The notes beneath the pieces are model-generated. The model saw only the letters and a list, made by a program, of their open reading frames with translations, was not told the DNA's origin and searched no databases. The position numbers and the translations under genes were made by a program. A DNA stretch of 64,000 nucleotides from Ictalurus punctatus. Taxonomy: Eukaryota; Chordata; Actinopteri; Siluriformes; Ictaluridae. The stretch spans positions 5,552,501-5,616,500 of the forward strand of contig NC_030421.2 in assembly GCF_001660625.3 (NCBI RefSeq), read 5' to 3'. Of this stretch, positions 35,336-46,687 are shown piece after piece (within the stretch, counting starts at the first letter, position 1; each line of letters starts with the position of its first letter).

Positions 35336-37096
35336 CTAGATCAAAGCTCAAAACAAGAGGACGTGCTGAATCGAGCTCTATTTCATTCACCGCTGAACGA
35401 CGAGCGTGGACGCCATTTCCATCTTTTCAACCCAACAGAACCGACCTCTGTATAGAAGAACTTTCCCTGTGTAAATATTGGACTCGAACCGCTAACCGTC
35501 ACTGTTATCCGGGTCACCCTCTCACCACAACCACTCCACCTGGACCGGTGGAAAGTGCATGCGTGTGATCTTGCATTTCGACATTAATTCGTAATCACAC
35601 GCGTTGGACGTTTCTGCGGATCAGATTCATTACGAGCAGAGTTAGCCTCTTCATTTCAGACTTTAGTGAATCAAGGTCTCAGCTGCCTGGTGATTTGGTG
35701 CAAAATAAAAAAAAGCAACACACCAGGTTTGTGGTTTATTAGCTAATAAAATTGGTGCATCTAATGAACTGGAATCTCGGATAAGGTTTCTAATAATAGA
35801 ACAACATCAGAGTGGAAAACGAAGTGCAATCAGACACACATGAAGCTGCAGAAGTCCCTTCTGAACTGATTTTTAATTACATCTGGATTTGCCTCTGGAT
35901 TTGATGGCGAGTTTGTCATCTGAAGCAAGTCTTCAGGCGCAAAAGTCCACAACTGAGGTGTCACTTTACACACTGGAACCATTTATCGATTCCCTCTTCT
36001 GAGCAAAAGCCTGTAATTATCATTCTGACACGTGTATATGCACACGCTCACATACATACTGAATCACTCTCAGCTCATTCCTCAGAAACCACACCGATGC
36101 CTCCATCTCTTCGTGGATATCCGACGAGGCGATGTGATGGCTCGGTAATGTTGACCCGGTTTCACAGTTGTTTGAAAACTCACTGAATTTTCTCACCAGG
36201 TGGAAAATTGGATCATTACAACTGCTCAAAGCATCGGAGCTAATTAAACAGGAAGAATTTGGACACCACTTGTCCAACCTTTATGGAAAAAAATAAATAA
36301 ATTACAAACATGTCAAAAACATGATAAGGTGCACATCACGTGCAAAAATCAGACGTGAAAATCCAGCGCATGTGAAAAATGAACACATGAAACACGTCTA
36401 AAAGCCGCACGTGTAAAAGTCATTGTTTGAAGCTCGTGTGACTTTTGTAGATTCTAGAAAAATCGCAATTTTTTTTCCCCCCGGAAAAGCTGATGGATGG
36501 AACACCTTCTGCGCCGCTACGAAAAGTGTACTCTGTAACCATAGCAACAATCTTAGCAGTCAGTCCTAGCTAGTACTGAAACTAGCCTGGCTAGTACTAA
36601 CTGACTAGCCTAGCTTGCTCTCTAGCGGTACCGTTATTATTCTCAGTAATACAGATTCGTTCGTGTTATTTTTTAGACGCATTTCAACGTTAAAATTTTT
36701 AAGAATATGAATAAAAATGTGAACCACGTGATTATCCGAATGTCTTCCGACATACAATTTCTAACGCCAAACTTTGGGCCAGACCTGCTACTTGAACCTG
36801 ATGGATGCTCCACCTTCTCGGAAACCAGGTAGGTGGATGGGTGATGTTACATTACGCATAGCTACAGGGGGTGGATATAGAGAGGAAAGAAGAAGAAAAA
36901 AAAAAAGAACAAGGCTCTCTCTCTCTCTCACAAATGTTCCGTCGCAGAATTTTACAAATGTAATCGTTTCATACCGAGATGGTTAACGTCTGGAGCACAA
37001 TGTGTTATTTGCTCAAAATGATTAAGTTCTAAGATCTGAGACAGGTGTATTTCCGTCCATCGTAGAATGGAATCTTTCAGACTTTTCCAACTCGGA
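35336..37096. other. Unique sequence, nothing recognised
   Basis: No gene or element was identified. A short purine patch lies near 36880-36910. Confidence 0.35.

Positions 37097-37138
<42 letters not shown>
37097..37138. repeat. (GA)n microsatellite
   Basis: About 20 GA units. Confidence 0.95.
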
Positions 37139-37140
<2 letters not shown>

Positions 37141-37796
37141 CCCAGAATACATCCAACATCTCAACACCCAATTCTTTCCTTCATTCATTCATTAAGCTTC
37201 CCTCTTTCAAGTTACACTGATCTCCATCCATGCCATCACTCGAGGATTAGCTCACTTCCTGCCGACAATCTTTCAACTCTTTAGAACTACAAAGCACTTC
37301 ATGTTTCATTTTTAATGAAGCCAGCAGTAAAATAAATAAATAAATAAATCTTTATATTTCCCCTTCATTAGCCTCAAATCTGACAGGCTTTTTGTTTAAG
37401 AAAAGATTCAGCGCTGCGCTGAATCCAGATTTGTTCAGCTTGTGAAGTTCGGTTCAGTCTAAGCGAGGAGCGCCGGCTAATGATGGCACAATTATGACAC
37501 TACTTTGCGTGCTATTTTGAACAGCTAGGATAAAGCTGAATCACGCTGCCGCCAAAAGCCATCACCAGTCACTCTGCTGAACTCAGAGACGAGACTGTTT
37601 CAAGACGTGTGAAGCTACACAAGTTTCTCACCACTTTTACTGCATTCGATTTCGTACCATGTTAATTCATCCAAAGTTGGACAAATGCCTCACAAGTCTC
37701 CACAGTATCCGTGTGGGTTAATGTTAAACATGAGCCGTTCAGAATGGATTCGTTTATCAGAGGGACGTCTGTAATTAATGCTTTAGAGACAGATAT
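37139..37796. other. Unique sequence, nothing recognised
   Basis: Ordinary AT-rich DNA with an (AAAT) patch near 37330. Confidence 0.35.
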
Positions 37797-40700
37797 AGGG
37801 AGAGATGGGGGAGAGAGAGAGATGGGGGAGAGGGAGAGAGAGAGAGCTAGAAAGATGGGGAGAGAGATAGAAAGATGGGGAGAGTTGGGGAGAGAAAGAG
37901 ATAGAAAGATGGGGGAGAGAAGCAGGGAGAGAGATGGTGCAGAGAGGAAGATGGAGAGAGATGGGGAGAGAAAGAGATGGGGAGAGATGGGGAGAGATGG
38001 GGAGAGATGGGGAGAGATGGGGAGACAGAGAGATGGGGGAGACAGAGATGGGGGAGACGGATAGAAAGATGGGGAGAGAGAAGCGGGGAGAGAGATGGTG
38101 CAGAGAGGGAGATGGAGAGAGAGATGGGGGAGAGAGAGATGGGGAGAGCGATAGAGAGATGGGGAGAGAGAGAGAGAGAGATGGGGAGAGAGAGAGAGAT
38201 GGGGAGAGAGAGAGAGAGATGGGGAGAGAGAGAGAGATGGGGAGAGAGAGAGAGAGATGGGGAGAGAGAGAGATGGGGAGAGAGAGAGAGAGATGGGGAG
38301 AGAGAGAGAGATGGGGAGAGAGAGAGAGAGATGGGGAGAGAGAGAGAGATGGGGAGAGAGAGAGAGATGGGGAGAGAGAGAGAGAGAGATGGGGAGAGAG
38401 ATAGAGAGAGATGGGGAGAGAGATAGAGAGATGGGGAGAGAGATAGAGAGATGGGAGAGAGAAAGAGAGATGGAGAGAGATAGAGAGATGGGGAGAGAGA
38501 AAGAGATGGGGAGAGAGAGAGAGAGAGATGGGGAGAGAGATAGAGAGATGGGGAGAGAGAGAGAGATGGGGAGAGAGAGAGAGATGGGGAGAGAGAGAGA
38601 GATGGGGAGAGAGAGAGAGATGGGAGAGAGAAAGAGAGATGGGGAGAGAGATAGAGAGATGGGGAGAGAGAAAGAGAGATGGGGAGAGAGAGAGAGAGAG
38701 ATGGGGAGAGAGATAGAGAGATGGGGAGAGAGATAGAGAGATGGGGAGAAAAGCGGGGAGGGAGATGGTGCAGAGAGGGAGATGGAGAGAGAGAGAGATG
38801 GGGAAAGAGATGGGGGGGGGAGAGATGGGGGAGAGAGATGGGGGGAGAGATGGGGGAGAGAGAGATGGGGGAGAGAGATGGGGGGAGAGATGGGGGAGAG
38901 AGAGATGGGGGAGAGAGAGATGGTACAGAGAGAGAGATGGGGAGAGAGAGATGGTACAGAGAGAGAGATGGGGAGAGAGATGGGGGGAGAGAGATGGGGG
39001 GAGAGATGGGGGAGAGAGATGGGGGAGAGAGAGATGGGGGAGAGAGAGATGGGGGAGAGAGAGAGATGGGGGAGAGAGAGATGGGGGAGAGAGAGATGGG
39101 GGAGAGAGAGAGATGGGGGAGAGAGAGAGATGGGGGGGAGAGAGAGATGGGGGGGGAGAGATGGGGGGAGAGATGGGGGAGAGAGATGGGGGAGAGAGAG
39201 ATGGGGGAGAGAGATGGGGGAGAGATGGGGGAGAGAGATGGGGGAGAGAGATGGGGGAGAGAGAGAGATGGGGGAGAGAGAGATGGGGGGAGAGATGGGG
39301 GAGAGAGAGATGGGGGAGAGAGAGATGGGGGAGAGAGAGATGGGGGGGAGAGAGAGATGTGGGGGGAGAGAGATGGGGGAGAGATGGGGGAGAGAGATGG
39401 GGGAGAGAGATGGGGGAGAGAGATGGGGGAGAGAGATGGGGGGAGAGAGATGGGGGAGAGATGGGGGAGAGATGGGGGAGAGAGATGGGGGAGAGAGATG
39501 GGGGAGAGAGATGGGGGGAGAGAGATGGGGGGAGGGAGATGGGGGAGAGATGGGGGAGAGAGATGGGGGAGAGAGATGGGGGAGAGAGATGGGGGAGAGA
39601 GATGGGGGAGAGAGATGGGGGGAGAGAGATGGGGGAGAGATGGGGGAGAGAGATGGGGGAGAGAGATGGGGGAGAGAGATGGGGGAGAGATGGGGGAGAG
39701 AGATGGGGGAGAGAGATGGGGGAGAGAGATGGGGGGAGAGAGATGGGGGAGAGATGGGGGAGAGAGATGGGGGAGAGAGATGGGGGGAGAGAGATGGGGG
39801 GAGAGAGATGGGGGGAGGGAGATGGGGAGAGAGAGATGGGGGGAGAGAGATGGGGGAGAGAGATGGGGGAGAGAGATGGGGAGAGAGAGATGGGGGGAGA
39901 GAGATGGGGGAGAGAGATGGGGGGAGAGAGAGATGGGGGAGTGAGATGGGGAGAGAGAGATGGGGGGGGTACAGAAATGGGGGAGAGATACAGAGATGGG
40001 GGAGAGAGATGGGGAGAGAGATGGGGAGAGAGATGGGGGAGAGAGAGATGGGGAGGGAGATGGGGGGGAGAGAGAGATGGGGGGAGATACAGAAATGGGG
40101 GAGAGATACAGAGATGGGGGAGAGAGATGGGGAGAGAGATGGGGAGAGAGATGGGGGAGAGAGAGATGGGGAGGGAGATGGGGGGGAGAGAGAGATGGGG
40201 GGAGATACAGAAATGGGGGAGAGATACAGAGATGGGGGAGAGAGATGGGGAGAGAGATGGGGGAGAGAGATGGGGGAGAGAGAGATGGGGAGGGAGATGG
40301 GGGGGAGAGAGAGATGGGGGGAGATACAGAAATGGGGGAGAGATACAGAGATGGGGGAGAGAGATGGGGAGAGAGATGGGGAGAGAGATGGGGGAGAGAG
40401 ATGGGGGAGAGAGAGATGGGGAGGGAGATGGGGAGAGAGATGGGGGAGAGAGATGGGGGAGAGAGAGATGGGGAGGGAGATGGGGGGGAGAGAGAGATGG
40501 GGGGAGATACAGAAATGGGGGAGAGATACAGAGATGGGGGAGAGAGATGGGGAGAGAGATGGGGGAGAGAGATGGGGGAGAGAGAGATGGGGGGGGAGAT
40601 GGGGGGAGAGAGAGATGGGGGGAGATACAGAAATGGGGGAGAGATACAGAGATGGGGGAGAGAGATGGGGGAGAGAGATGGGAGAGAGAGATGGGGGGGA

Positions 40701-40831
40701 GATGGGGGGGGGATGGGGGGGGAGAGAGATGGGGGAGAGAGATACAGAAATGGGGGAGAGATACAGAGATGGGGGAGAGAGATGGGGGAGAGAGATGGGG
40801 GAGAGAGATGGGGGAGAGAGAGACAGAGAGT
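37797..40831. repeat. 3-kb purine-rich minisatellite, GAGAGAGATGGGG units
   Basis: The plus strand is almost all purine, broken mainly by the T of each ATGGG. Units are roughly 12-18 bp of (GA)n-TGGGG. There are sub-domains. 37797-38160 and 38745-38810 carry a marker GATGGTGCAGAGAGG (three times, near 37933, 38094 and 38765). 38160-38745 is GATGGGGAGAGAGAGA. 38820-39960 is GATGGGGGAGAGA. 39960-40810 is a higher-order repeat of about 120 bp marked by GATACAGAAATGGGGGAGAG, seen seven times. Open frames up to 1065 residues (minus, Ser-Leu-Pro-rich) and 769 residues (plus, Gly-Glu-Arg-rich) exist only because the repeat lacks stops. Confidence 0.95.
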
Positions 40832-41513
40832 GAACCACACCCCCCCTCCCTGAGGCCAATTTTTATCCATCACTCTTGGCCACGTACGGCTGTAGCATCT
40901 CTGGGATTTGATCTAGGGATCGAAGCGACAGGACACATTTCATTCGATACGAACAATTTCATAGCTTTCGTATTTAAACAGCGTTTATTGTCCTCAAAAG
41001 CGAGCACACATCTGGTTACACAGCAGCTCATATCCAACATCGTTATCTAACGTGATTCTTAAAAAAAATTTTTTAAAAACCCACAAGCATTACAACCAAA
41101 CAAACTGAAATGGATCTTGTCAATTCGCAAAATGAATCTAACTTTTAAAATGTTCTTTTTTGAAATCCTGACAGATGAACAGTTTAAAAGTTTCATTTAC
41201 TGCACATGCGGTCTTTCTGATCGATACCGAGTCGCTCTGAGGAAGTCTGAAGTTGCTTTAGCAATGTGTTATTTGTTTTAATGCAACTTGTTTACTGAAA
41301 GTTTCACACTAGTTCCTGCGAAAGCCAGTCGGAGTTTTGTTTCCATGGTAACAGTTAGCGACCCCCCTCTTCAGTGTGTGCTTTTGCGTGTTATGCTAGG
41401 TCTTTCCCCCGGTTCAGTCTCTGGACCCGCCGTGACGCTAAACAGCTCAGTGCAAAAAGTTCCAGGCTTTTGTCTAAAAGTAAAACCACATGGTGGCGTA
41501 CAGCTCGAGTAAA
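40832..41513. other. Unique sequence, nothing recognised
   Basis: No conserved frame or element was identified. Confidence 0.35.
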
Positions 41514-41895
41514 ATAATCAGTGATCGAGGGGTGTGACGAAGAGGAGCTACCGTTAAAAACCGGTAGATTAATTCCCTATAACAGCATCCTAAAGTGTTT
41601 CGTTCCTCTTACACCACAGCAATGTTCAATCATGATCAAACACACTGTTTATCCTTTTAGAGTTGTGTTTAATTCTCCTATCCATTACATTAAAGGAGCT
41701 ATAAACTAAAAACCTTTACCTCGGACCGTTAGAGCGCCGACACTGGAGACTCCTTCCATTAAACATTAAATAAACATCCCCTTACAGAAAACCTTTATGT
41801 GCAAGTTGTTACTATAGTAACATTCCCATGTTAACGTGTTAGAACAAGCGCATTAATGTACACCAGTGATTTGAAACCGTGCTACTTTTAGGAAA
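41514..41895 (+). mobile_element. R1 dispersed element, copy adjoining a minisatellite
   Basis: Ordered R1 blocks: AATCAGTGATCGAGGGGTGT, CCTAAAGTGTTTCGTTCCTC, GACACTGGAGACTCCTTCCA, GTTACTATAGTAACATTCCC and TTAGAACAAGCGCATTAATG. The same blocks occur inverted at 54811-55237. The element's right end passes directly into the array at 41896. Confidence 0.65.
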
Positions 41896-42411
41896 GGAAG
41901 TTCAACACCTTTCAACCAATCAAAAGCCAGAATTCAACACCTTTCAACCAATCAAAAGCCAGAATAACACCTTCCAACCAATCAAAAGCCAGAATAACAC
42001 CACCTGCCAAATCAAAAGCCAGAATTCAACACCATTCATACCAATCAAAAGCCAGAATTCAACACCATTCACACCAATCAAAAGCCAGAATTCAACACCT
42101 TTCAACCAATCAAAAGCCAGAATAACACCTTCTGCCAAATCAAAAGCCAGAATTCAACACCATTCATACCAATCAAAAGCCAGAATTCAACACCATTCAC
42201 ACCAATCAAAAGCCAGAATTCAACACCTTCCAACCAATCAAAAGCCAGAAGAACACCTTCCAACCAGTCAAAAGCCAGAATAACACCTTCCAACCAATCA
42301 AAAGCCAGAATAACACCTTCTGCCAAATCAAAAGCCAGAATTCAACACCTTTCAACCAATCAAAAGCCAGAATAACACCTTCCAACCAGTCAACAGCCAG
42401 AATTCAACCGC
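41896..42411. repeat. 16-unit, 30-33 bp minisatellite derived from the R1 end
   Basis: Units read CCAATCAAAAGCCAGAATTC followed by AACACCTTTCAA, with length variants of 30, 32 and 33 bp. Units 4-7 and 8-11 (variants CTGCCAAATC, TTCATACC, TTCACACC, then a CAACC unit) repeat as a block of about 125 bp, a higher-order duplication. The unit matches the R1 terminus at 7669-7710 (TTCAACCTTCTGACCAATCA then GAATCAAGAATCCAAC). The 134-residue frame is repeat translation. Confidence 0.9.
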
Positions 42412-43329
42412 ACAGTTGTATTGCACAAGGTTTAGGAGATTCATTTCATTAACCCCCCCCCATTTTCAGTACATTATTTCTTTCTGACTCAAGTCATCAT
42501 TCTAAATAAATATAGAAATACATGTTAAAAAAATCACCTCGATTCATATTTTACAATCCCAGAATTAGGTTTTATATTTTGTGGTTCATCACAATACGAA
42601 ACAACAGTAACCTCAAAATAATAATAAAAAAGATGTCTGGTCAGAGATTTAACTAAGGAACAAACAAGCAACATCCATATTTGTCAATTCCAGTAACCAC
42701 ACACACAGTGTCTAACTGTCCCCGACACTCCCAGCCAGGAAGAAATTTCATTTCTCCATTTTATTAAAGTACATTTCATTTTTTTTTTTTTTTTTTAAAT
42801 ATCCTATCAGCAAGTGTACTTCTAGTAAAATATGCAGCTAGGAAGATGAATTAAGTTGACAGATACGGACACAAAGGGTCCTTCCGGACTCCTCTATAGT
42901 AACGGGTTGTCCCGCCACGTCAAGCGTTCACAACAAGGCAGAACTCGTCTCTGTGGTGTAAAGATTTGTGCAGCTTTATAAACGAAAGCCTCAAAGAAAG
43001 GCTGAGAAATAAAATAAATAAATAAATCACCGCAGCGGCTCTGAAAATCTCGTCAATACGGCTCGCCGGTTTCTTTCTCTGAGTGACGGCTTCATTTCTT
43101 TTGGATTTCCAACTCGTTAACATTCGCTGGTGCAGTCTACAGTATGTCATTATGGTTACTGAGCAACAAGACCACGCTTCTGACAAAATCAGGGGAAAAA
43201 TAGTCACAGATTGTCTTTAACTGATGGTGCACACAAGGCTGCCGGACCTGCACTGCGCTTCTATGCGACACGTCACACTACACCATGTCTGATTATGTTT
43301 TCTGCCCCGTGTGTGAGCACTCGCTTGCA

Positions 43330-43330
<1 letters not shown>
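42412..43330. other. Unique sequence with a T tract
   Basis: T tract at 42780-42797. Nothing else was recognised. Confidence 0.35.

Positions 43331-43410
<80 letters not shown>
43331..43410. repeat. (TA)n array, left part interrupted by a Tc1 insertion
   Basis: About 75 bp of TA abuts the left end of the Tc1 element, and a TA array resumes at 45020. Tc1 targets TA dinucleotides, so the two halves were probably one array. Confidence 0.9.
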
Positions 43411-43642
43411 CACAGTGAGGGGAAAAAAAGTATTTGATCCCCTGCTGATTTTGTCCGTTTGCCCACTGACAAAGAAATGATCAGTCTATAATTTTAATGG
43501 TCGTTGTATTTGAACAGTGAGAGACAGAATAACAACAAAAAAATCCGAAAAAACGCATGTCAAAAATTTTATAAATGAATTTGCATTTTAATGAGGGAAA
43601 AAAGTATTTGACCCCCTCTCAATCAGAAAGATTTCTGGCTCC

Positions 43643-43739
43643 CAGGTGTCTTTTATACAGGTAACGAGCTGAGATTAGGAGCACACTCTTAAAGGGAGTG
43701 CTCCTAATATCAGTTTGTTACCTGTATAAAAGACACCTG
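43643..43739 (+). other. Long hairpin in the Tc1 5' untranslated region
   Basis: Arms of about 42 bp (CAGGTGTCTTTTATACAGGT and its complement ACCTGTATAAAAGACACCTG at the outer end) with three mismatches and a loop of about 13 bp. It lies between the inner direct repeat and the transposase start. The right arm carries TATAAAAG on the plus strand, a possible TATA box about 50 bp before the ATG. Confidence 0.8.
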
Positions 43740-43781
43740 TCCACAGAAGCAATCAATCAATCAGATTCCAAACTCTCCACC

Positions 43782-44791
43782 ATGGCCAAGACCAAAGAGC
43801 TCTCCAAGGATGTCAGGGACAAGACTGTAGACCTACACAAGTCTGGAATGGGCTACAAGACCATTGCCAAGCAGCTTGGTGAGAAGGGGACAACAGTTGG
43901 TGCGATTATTCGCAAATGGAAGAAGCACAAAAGAACTGTCAATCTCCCTCGGCCTGGGGCTCCATGCAAGATCTCACCTCGTGGAGTTGCACTGATCATG
44001 AGAACAGTGAGGAATCAGCCCAGAACTACACGGGAGGATCTTGTCAATGATCTCAAGGCAGCTGGGACCATAGTCACCAAGAAAACAATTGGTAACACAC
44101 TACGCCGTGAAGGACTGAAATCCTGCAGCGCGCGCAAGGTCCGCTGCTCAAGAAAGCACATATACATGCCCGTCTGAAGTTTGCCACTGAACATCTGAAT
44201 GATTCAGAGGACAACTGGGTGAAAGTGTTGTGGTCAGATGAGACCAAAATGGAGCTCTTTGGCATCAACTCAACTCGCCGTGTTTGGAGGAGGAGGAATG
44301 CTGCCTATGACCCCTGGAACACCATCCCCACCGTCAAACATGGAGGTGGAAACATTATGCTTTGGGGGTGTTTCTCTGCTAAGGGGACAGGACAACTTCA
44401 CCGCATCAAAGGGACGATGGACGGGGCCATGTACCGTCAAATCTTGGGTGAGAACCTCCTTCCCTCAGACAGGGCATTGAAAATGGGTCGTGGATGGATG
44501 TTCCAGCATGACAATGACCCAAAACACACGGCCAAGGCAACAAAGGAGTGGCTCAAGAAGAAGCTCATTAAGGTCCTGGAGTGACCTAGCCAGTCTCCAG
44601 ACCTTAATCCCATAGAAAATCTGTGGAGAGAGCTGAAGGTTCGAGTTGCCAAACGTCAGCCTCGAAACCTTAATGATTTGGAGAAGTTCTGCAAAGAGGA
44701 GTGGGACAAAACCCCTCCTGAGATGTGTGCAAACCTGGTGGCCAACTACAAGAAACGTCTGACCTCTGTGATTGCCAACAAGGGTTTTTAA
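43782..44791 (+). pseudogene. Tc1 transposase pseudogene (one frameshift, one stop)
   Basis: Start ATG in CCACCATGG context. The N-terminus MAKTKELSKDVRDKTVDLHK and IAKQLGEKGTTVGAIIRKWK form the paired-like helix-turn-helix that binds the terminal repeats, followed by a basic linker (NLPRPGAPCKIS). A one-base deletion near 44141 breaks the frame. The product resumes in the next frame as HLNDSEDNWVKVLWSDETKM. The DD34E catalytic residues are visible: Asp at 44237-44239 (WSDET), Asp at 44520-44522 (HDNDPKH) and Glu at 44615-44617 (NPIENLW). Exactly 34 codons lie between the last two. Codon 44582-44584 is TGA where relatives have Trp (LEWPSQSPD), which removes the Glu. The frame ends VIANKGF then TAA. 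Confidence 0.93.
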
Positions 44792-45016
44792 ACCAAGTAC
44801 TAAGTCATGTTTTGCAGAGGGGTCAAATACTTATTTCCCTCATTAAAATGCAAATCAATTTATAACATTTTTGACGTGTGTTTTTCTGGATTTTCTTGTT
44901 GTTATTCTGTCTCTCACTGTTCAAATAAATCTACCATTAAAATTATAGACTGATCATTTCTTTGTCAGTGGGCAAACGGACAAAATCAGCAGGGGATCAA
45001 ATACTTTTTTCCCTCA

Positions 45017-45019
<3 letters not shown>

Positions 45020-45066
<47 letters not shown>
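45020..45066. repeat. (TA)n array, right of the Tc1 insertion
   Basis: About 23 TA units directly after the right Tc1 terminus. Confidence 0.9.
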
Positions 45067-45069
<3 letters not shown>

Positions 45070-45227
45070 AATATAAATGTATTTTACCCAAGCTGTGTAA
45101 AATGAGCAGTAACGAATGCTAAGAATCAGACCCACAGAGGTCAAACACCCATTAAATATTCTCAGATATGATTTGCACTAATGCAGAGAAGACACAAACA
45201 CAGATTCTAATATGAGGATCATCCGCA

Positions 45228-46654
45228 TTCGTTCATCCTTAGTAACTGCCTGGTTAGGCTTGCAGTTTGAATGCGTCTTTAATCTGAACGCCAGATCCCT
45301 CACGACCGTCGTGATAGCCATCATTTACGACGGCTTCCCATCCTTTACTGTTTCGATCACTAATCAAGAAATGACGCATGACGTAAACGACATTCGCGGT
45401 GTGCGTGTGCAAGTTTCGATCTTTTCATTTTCAGCATGAATTTGACGGAGTTCTGAGGAATAAAACGCTCCAACTCTATAACTAGCTACGCGTCGGTACT
45501 CGGCACTCTGCGGGAGGAGGTTTCCTCCGCCGCACGCTATTAGTCGATAATTGAACGGCAGCTACGGTCCTCGCTACAAACTCAGGGCTAGTTAAATACT
45601 AGCATCACTAATAGGAGAGCGTCGGTCTAACACGACGTGGTGTTCATCAGGAACAGAGCGAATGCTGAAGAGAAGAGCCTGACACGACTGCTTTACTATA
45701 AATGTATTCATTTCCAAAAAAGTTTGTTCCACCAGTGTTCATGCCGAGCTTACATTTCCACGAGACACAAAGAAAACTATGTCTTTATATATTTTGTAAA
45801 GGAAGGAGACAAGCTAGCTGCTACAATTTGTCAGCAAGTGCTGTATACCACACGGTGCTATCTGAATGCCGAGTGAAAAACCCATAAATCACTTTGTCGT
45901 TCTTTCAGCCATAACCGAGTGGCAAATCCCTCGGCTCGGCTTTAATAAGAGTCTCACTGCTGTTAAGACACCGGATGTAATCTTTTACAGTGTTTAGCTA
46001 ATCAGTTTGCTTTGTTGCATACTGTACGCAGTAATAACGACATCTGCCATTACAGTGATGTACAGTAAAACTGCGGCGAATACACAGTCGCTTAGGTCTA
46101 TACATGTACTGGTTTAAATTTAGTTTACTGATGCACCTTGGATCCATCCATGGATGGATTTTATTTTCTTTCCAGCCAAAAGTATGGCTCTAAGATGTAC
46201 ATCAGTTATACTACAAATCTTGAAAATAAAAAGTTTTGGGATGGTTCGCATGCATGCAGGGATTTATATTATATATCATTAATTTAATGTTTAAATAAAA
46301 TGACGTCGTACATTATATTTATTCATGTTCATTACTCCTGTCCTTTTTCAGCCTCCCCCTTTTTTTCCCCACCTCACAGTGAGCTACACCTGGCAACCAG
46401 GAATCCATCTTCATCCAAGCATCCTGGGGCAACTTCGCCTTATTTGAAACATTTATTGATCATTTTCGGGGAGTTTAGAGGTGCAATTCATTCATACACA
46501 CGTTCATTCGACCTTAATGTTTATCTCAGCGTTATTGAGCTTTATATAAACTGTTACGAGGCGTCTCTTCTGTTTCAAGAATGATCCAAGTTCTCAATCA
46601 AGAGTTTCTGAACCCACTGCAAGCCTAACCAGGCAGTTACTAAGGACGAACGAA
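45228..46654. mobile_element. 1.43-kb segment bounded by 38-bp inverted repeats
   Basis: 45228-45265 (contains CCTTAGTAACTGCCTGGTTA) and 46617-46654 are inverted copies of each other with one mismatch in 38 bases. Similarity stops sharply at both edges. The interior has no long frame and no recognised repeat. It starts about 160 bp after the (TA)n that flanks one Tc1 and ends 33 bp before the next. It could be a non-autonomous DNA transposon or the scar of an inverted duplication. A target-site duplication was not evident. Confidence 0.5.
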
Positions 46655-46687
46655 GGCTGAAAGCTGAAACTGTATGTCTTGAACGTA

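Larger units (their letters stand above)
43413..45019 (+). mobile_element. Tc1/mariner transposon, near full length, inactivated
   Basis: 1607 bp from CAGTGAGGGGAAAAAAAGTA to its inverted partner ending TTTTTTCCCTCACTG. The inverted repeats are about 200 bp with the IR/DR layout. An outer repeat AAAAAGTATTTGATCCCCTG and an inner repeat GAGGGAAAAAAGTATTTGAC (43594-43617) are mirrored at 44818-44860 and 44990-45019. The ends lie in TA dinucleotides, with the left flank slightly altered (TACA before CAGTGAGG). The two termini remain very similar to each other, so the insertion is fairly young. The transposase has a frameshift and a nonsense codon, so this copy is not autonomous, but its ends could in principle be mobilised by an active relative. 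Confidence 0.95.

Noticed and set aside
37662..40859. Open frame of 1065 residues on the minus strand
   Set aside because: Entirely Ser-Leu-Pro repeat from the purine minisatellite. Overlapping frames of comparable size exist in other frames and on the other strand. No domain and no codon bias independent of the repeat.
38741..41050. Open frames of 769, 683 and 421 residues on the plus strand
   Set aside because: Gly-Glu-Arg-Asp-Met translation of the same minisatellite.
41896..42411. CRISPR-like regular repeats
   Set aside because: Units are contiguous with no unique spacers, and the genome is vertebrate. This is a minisatellite.
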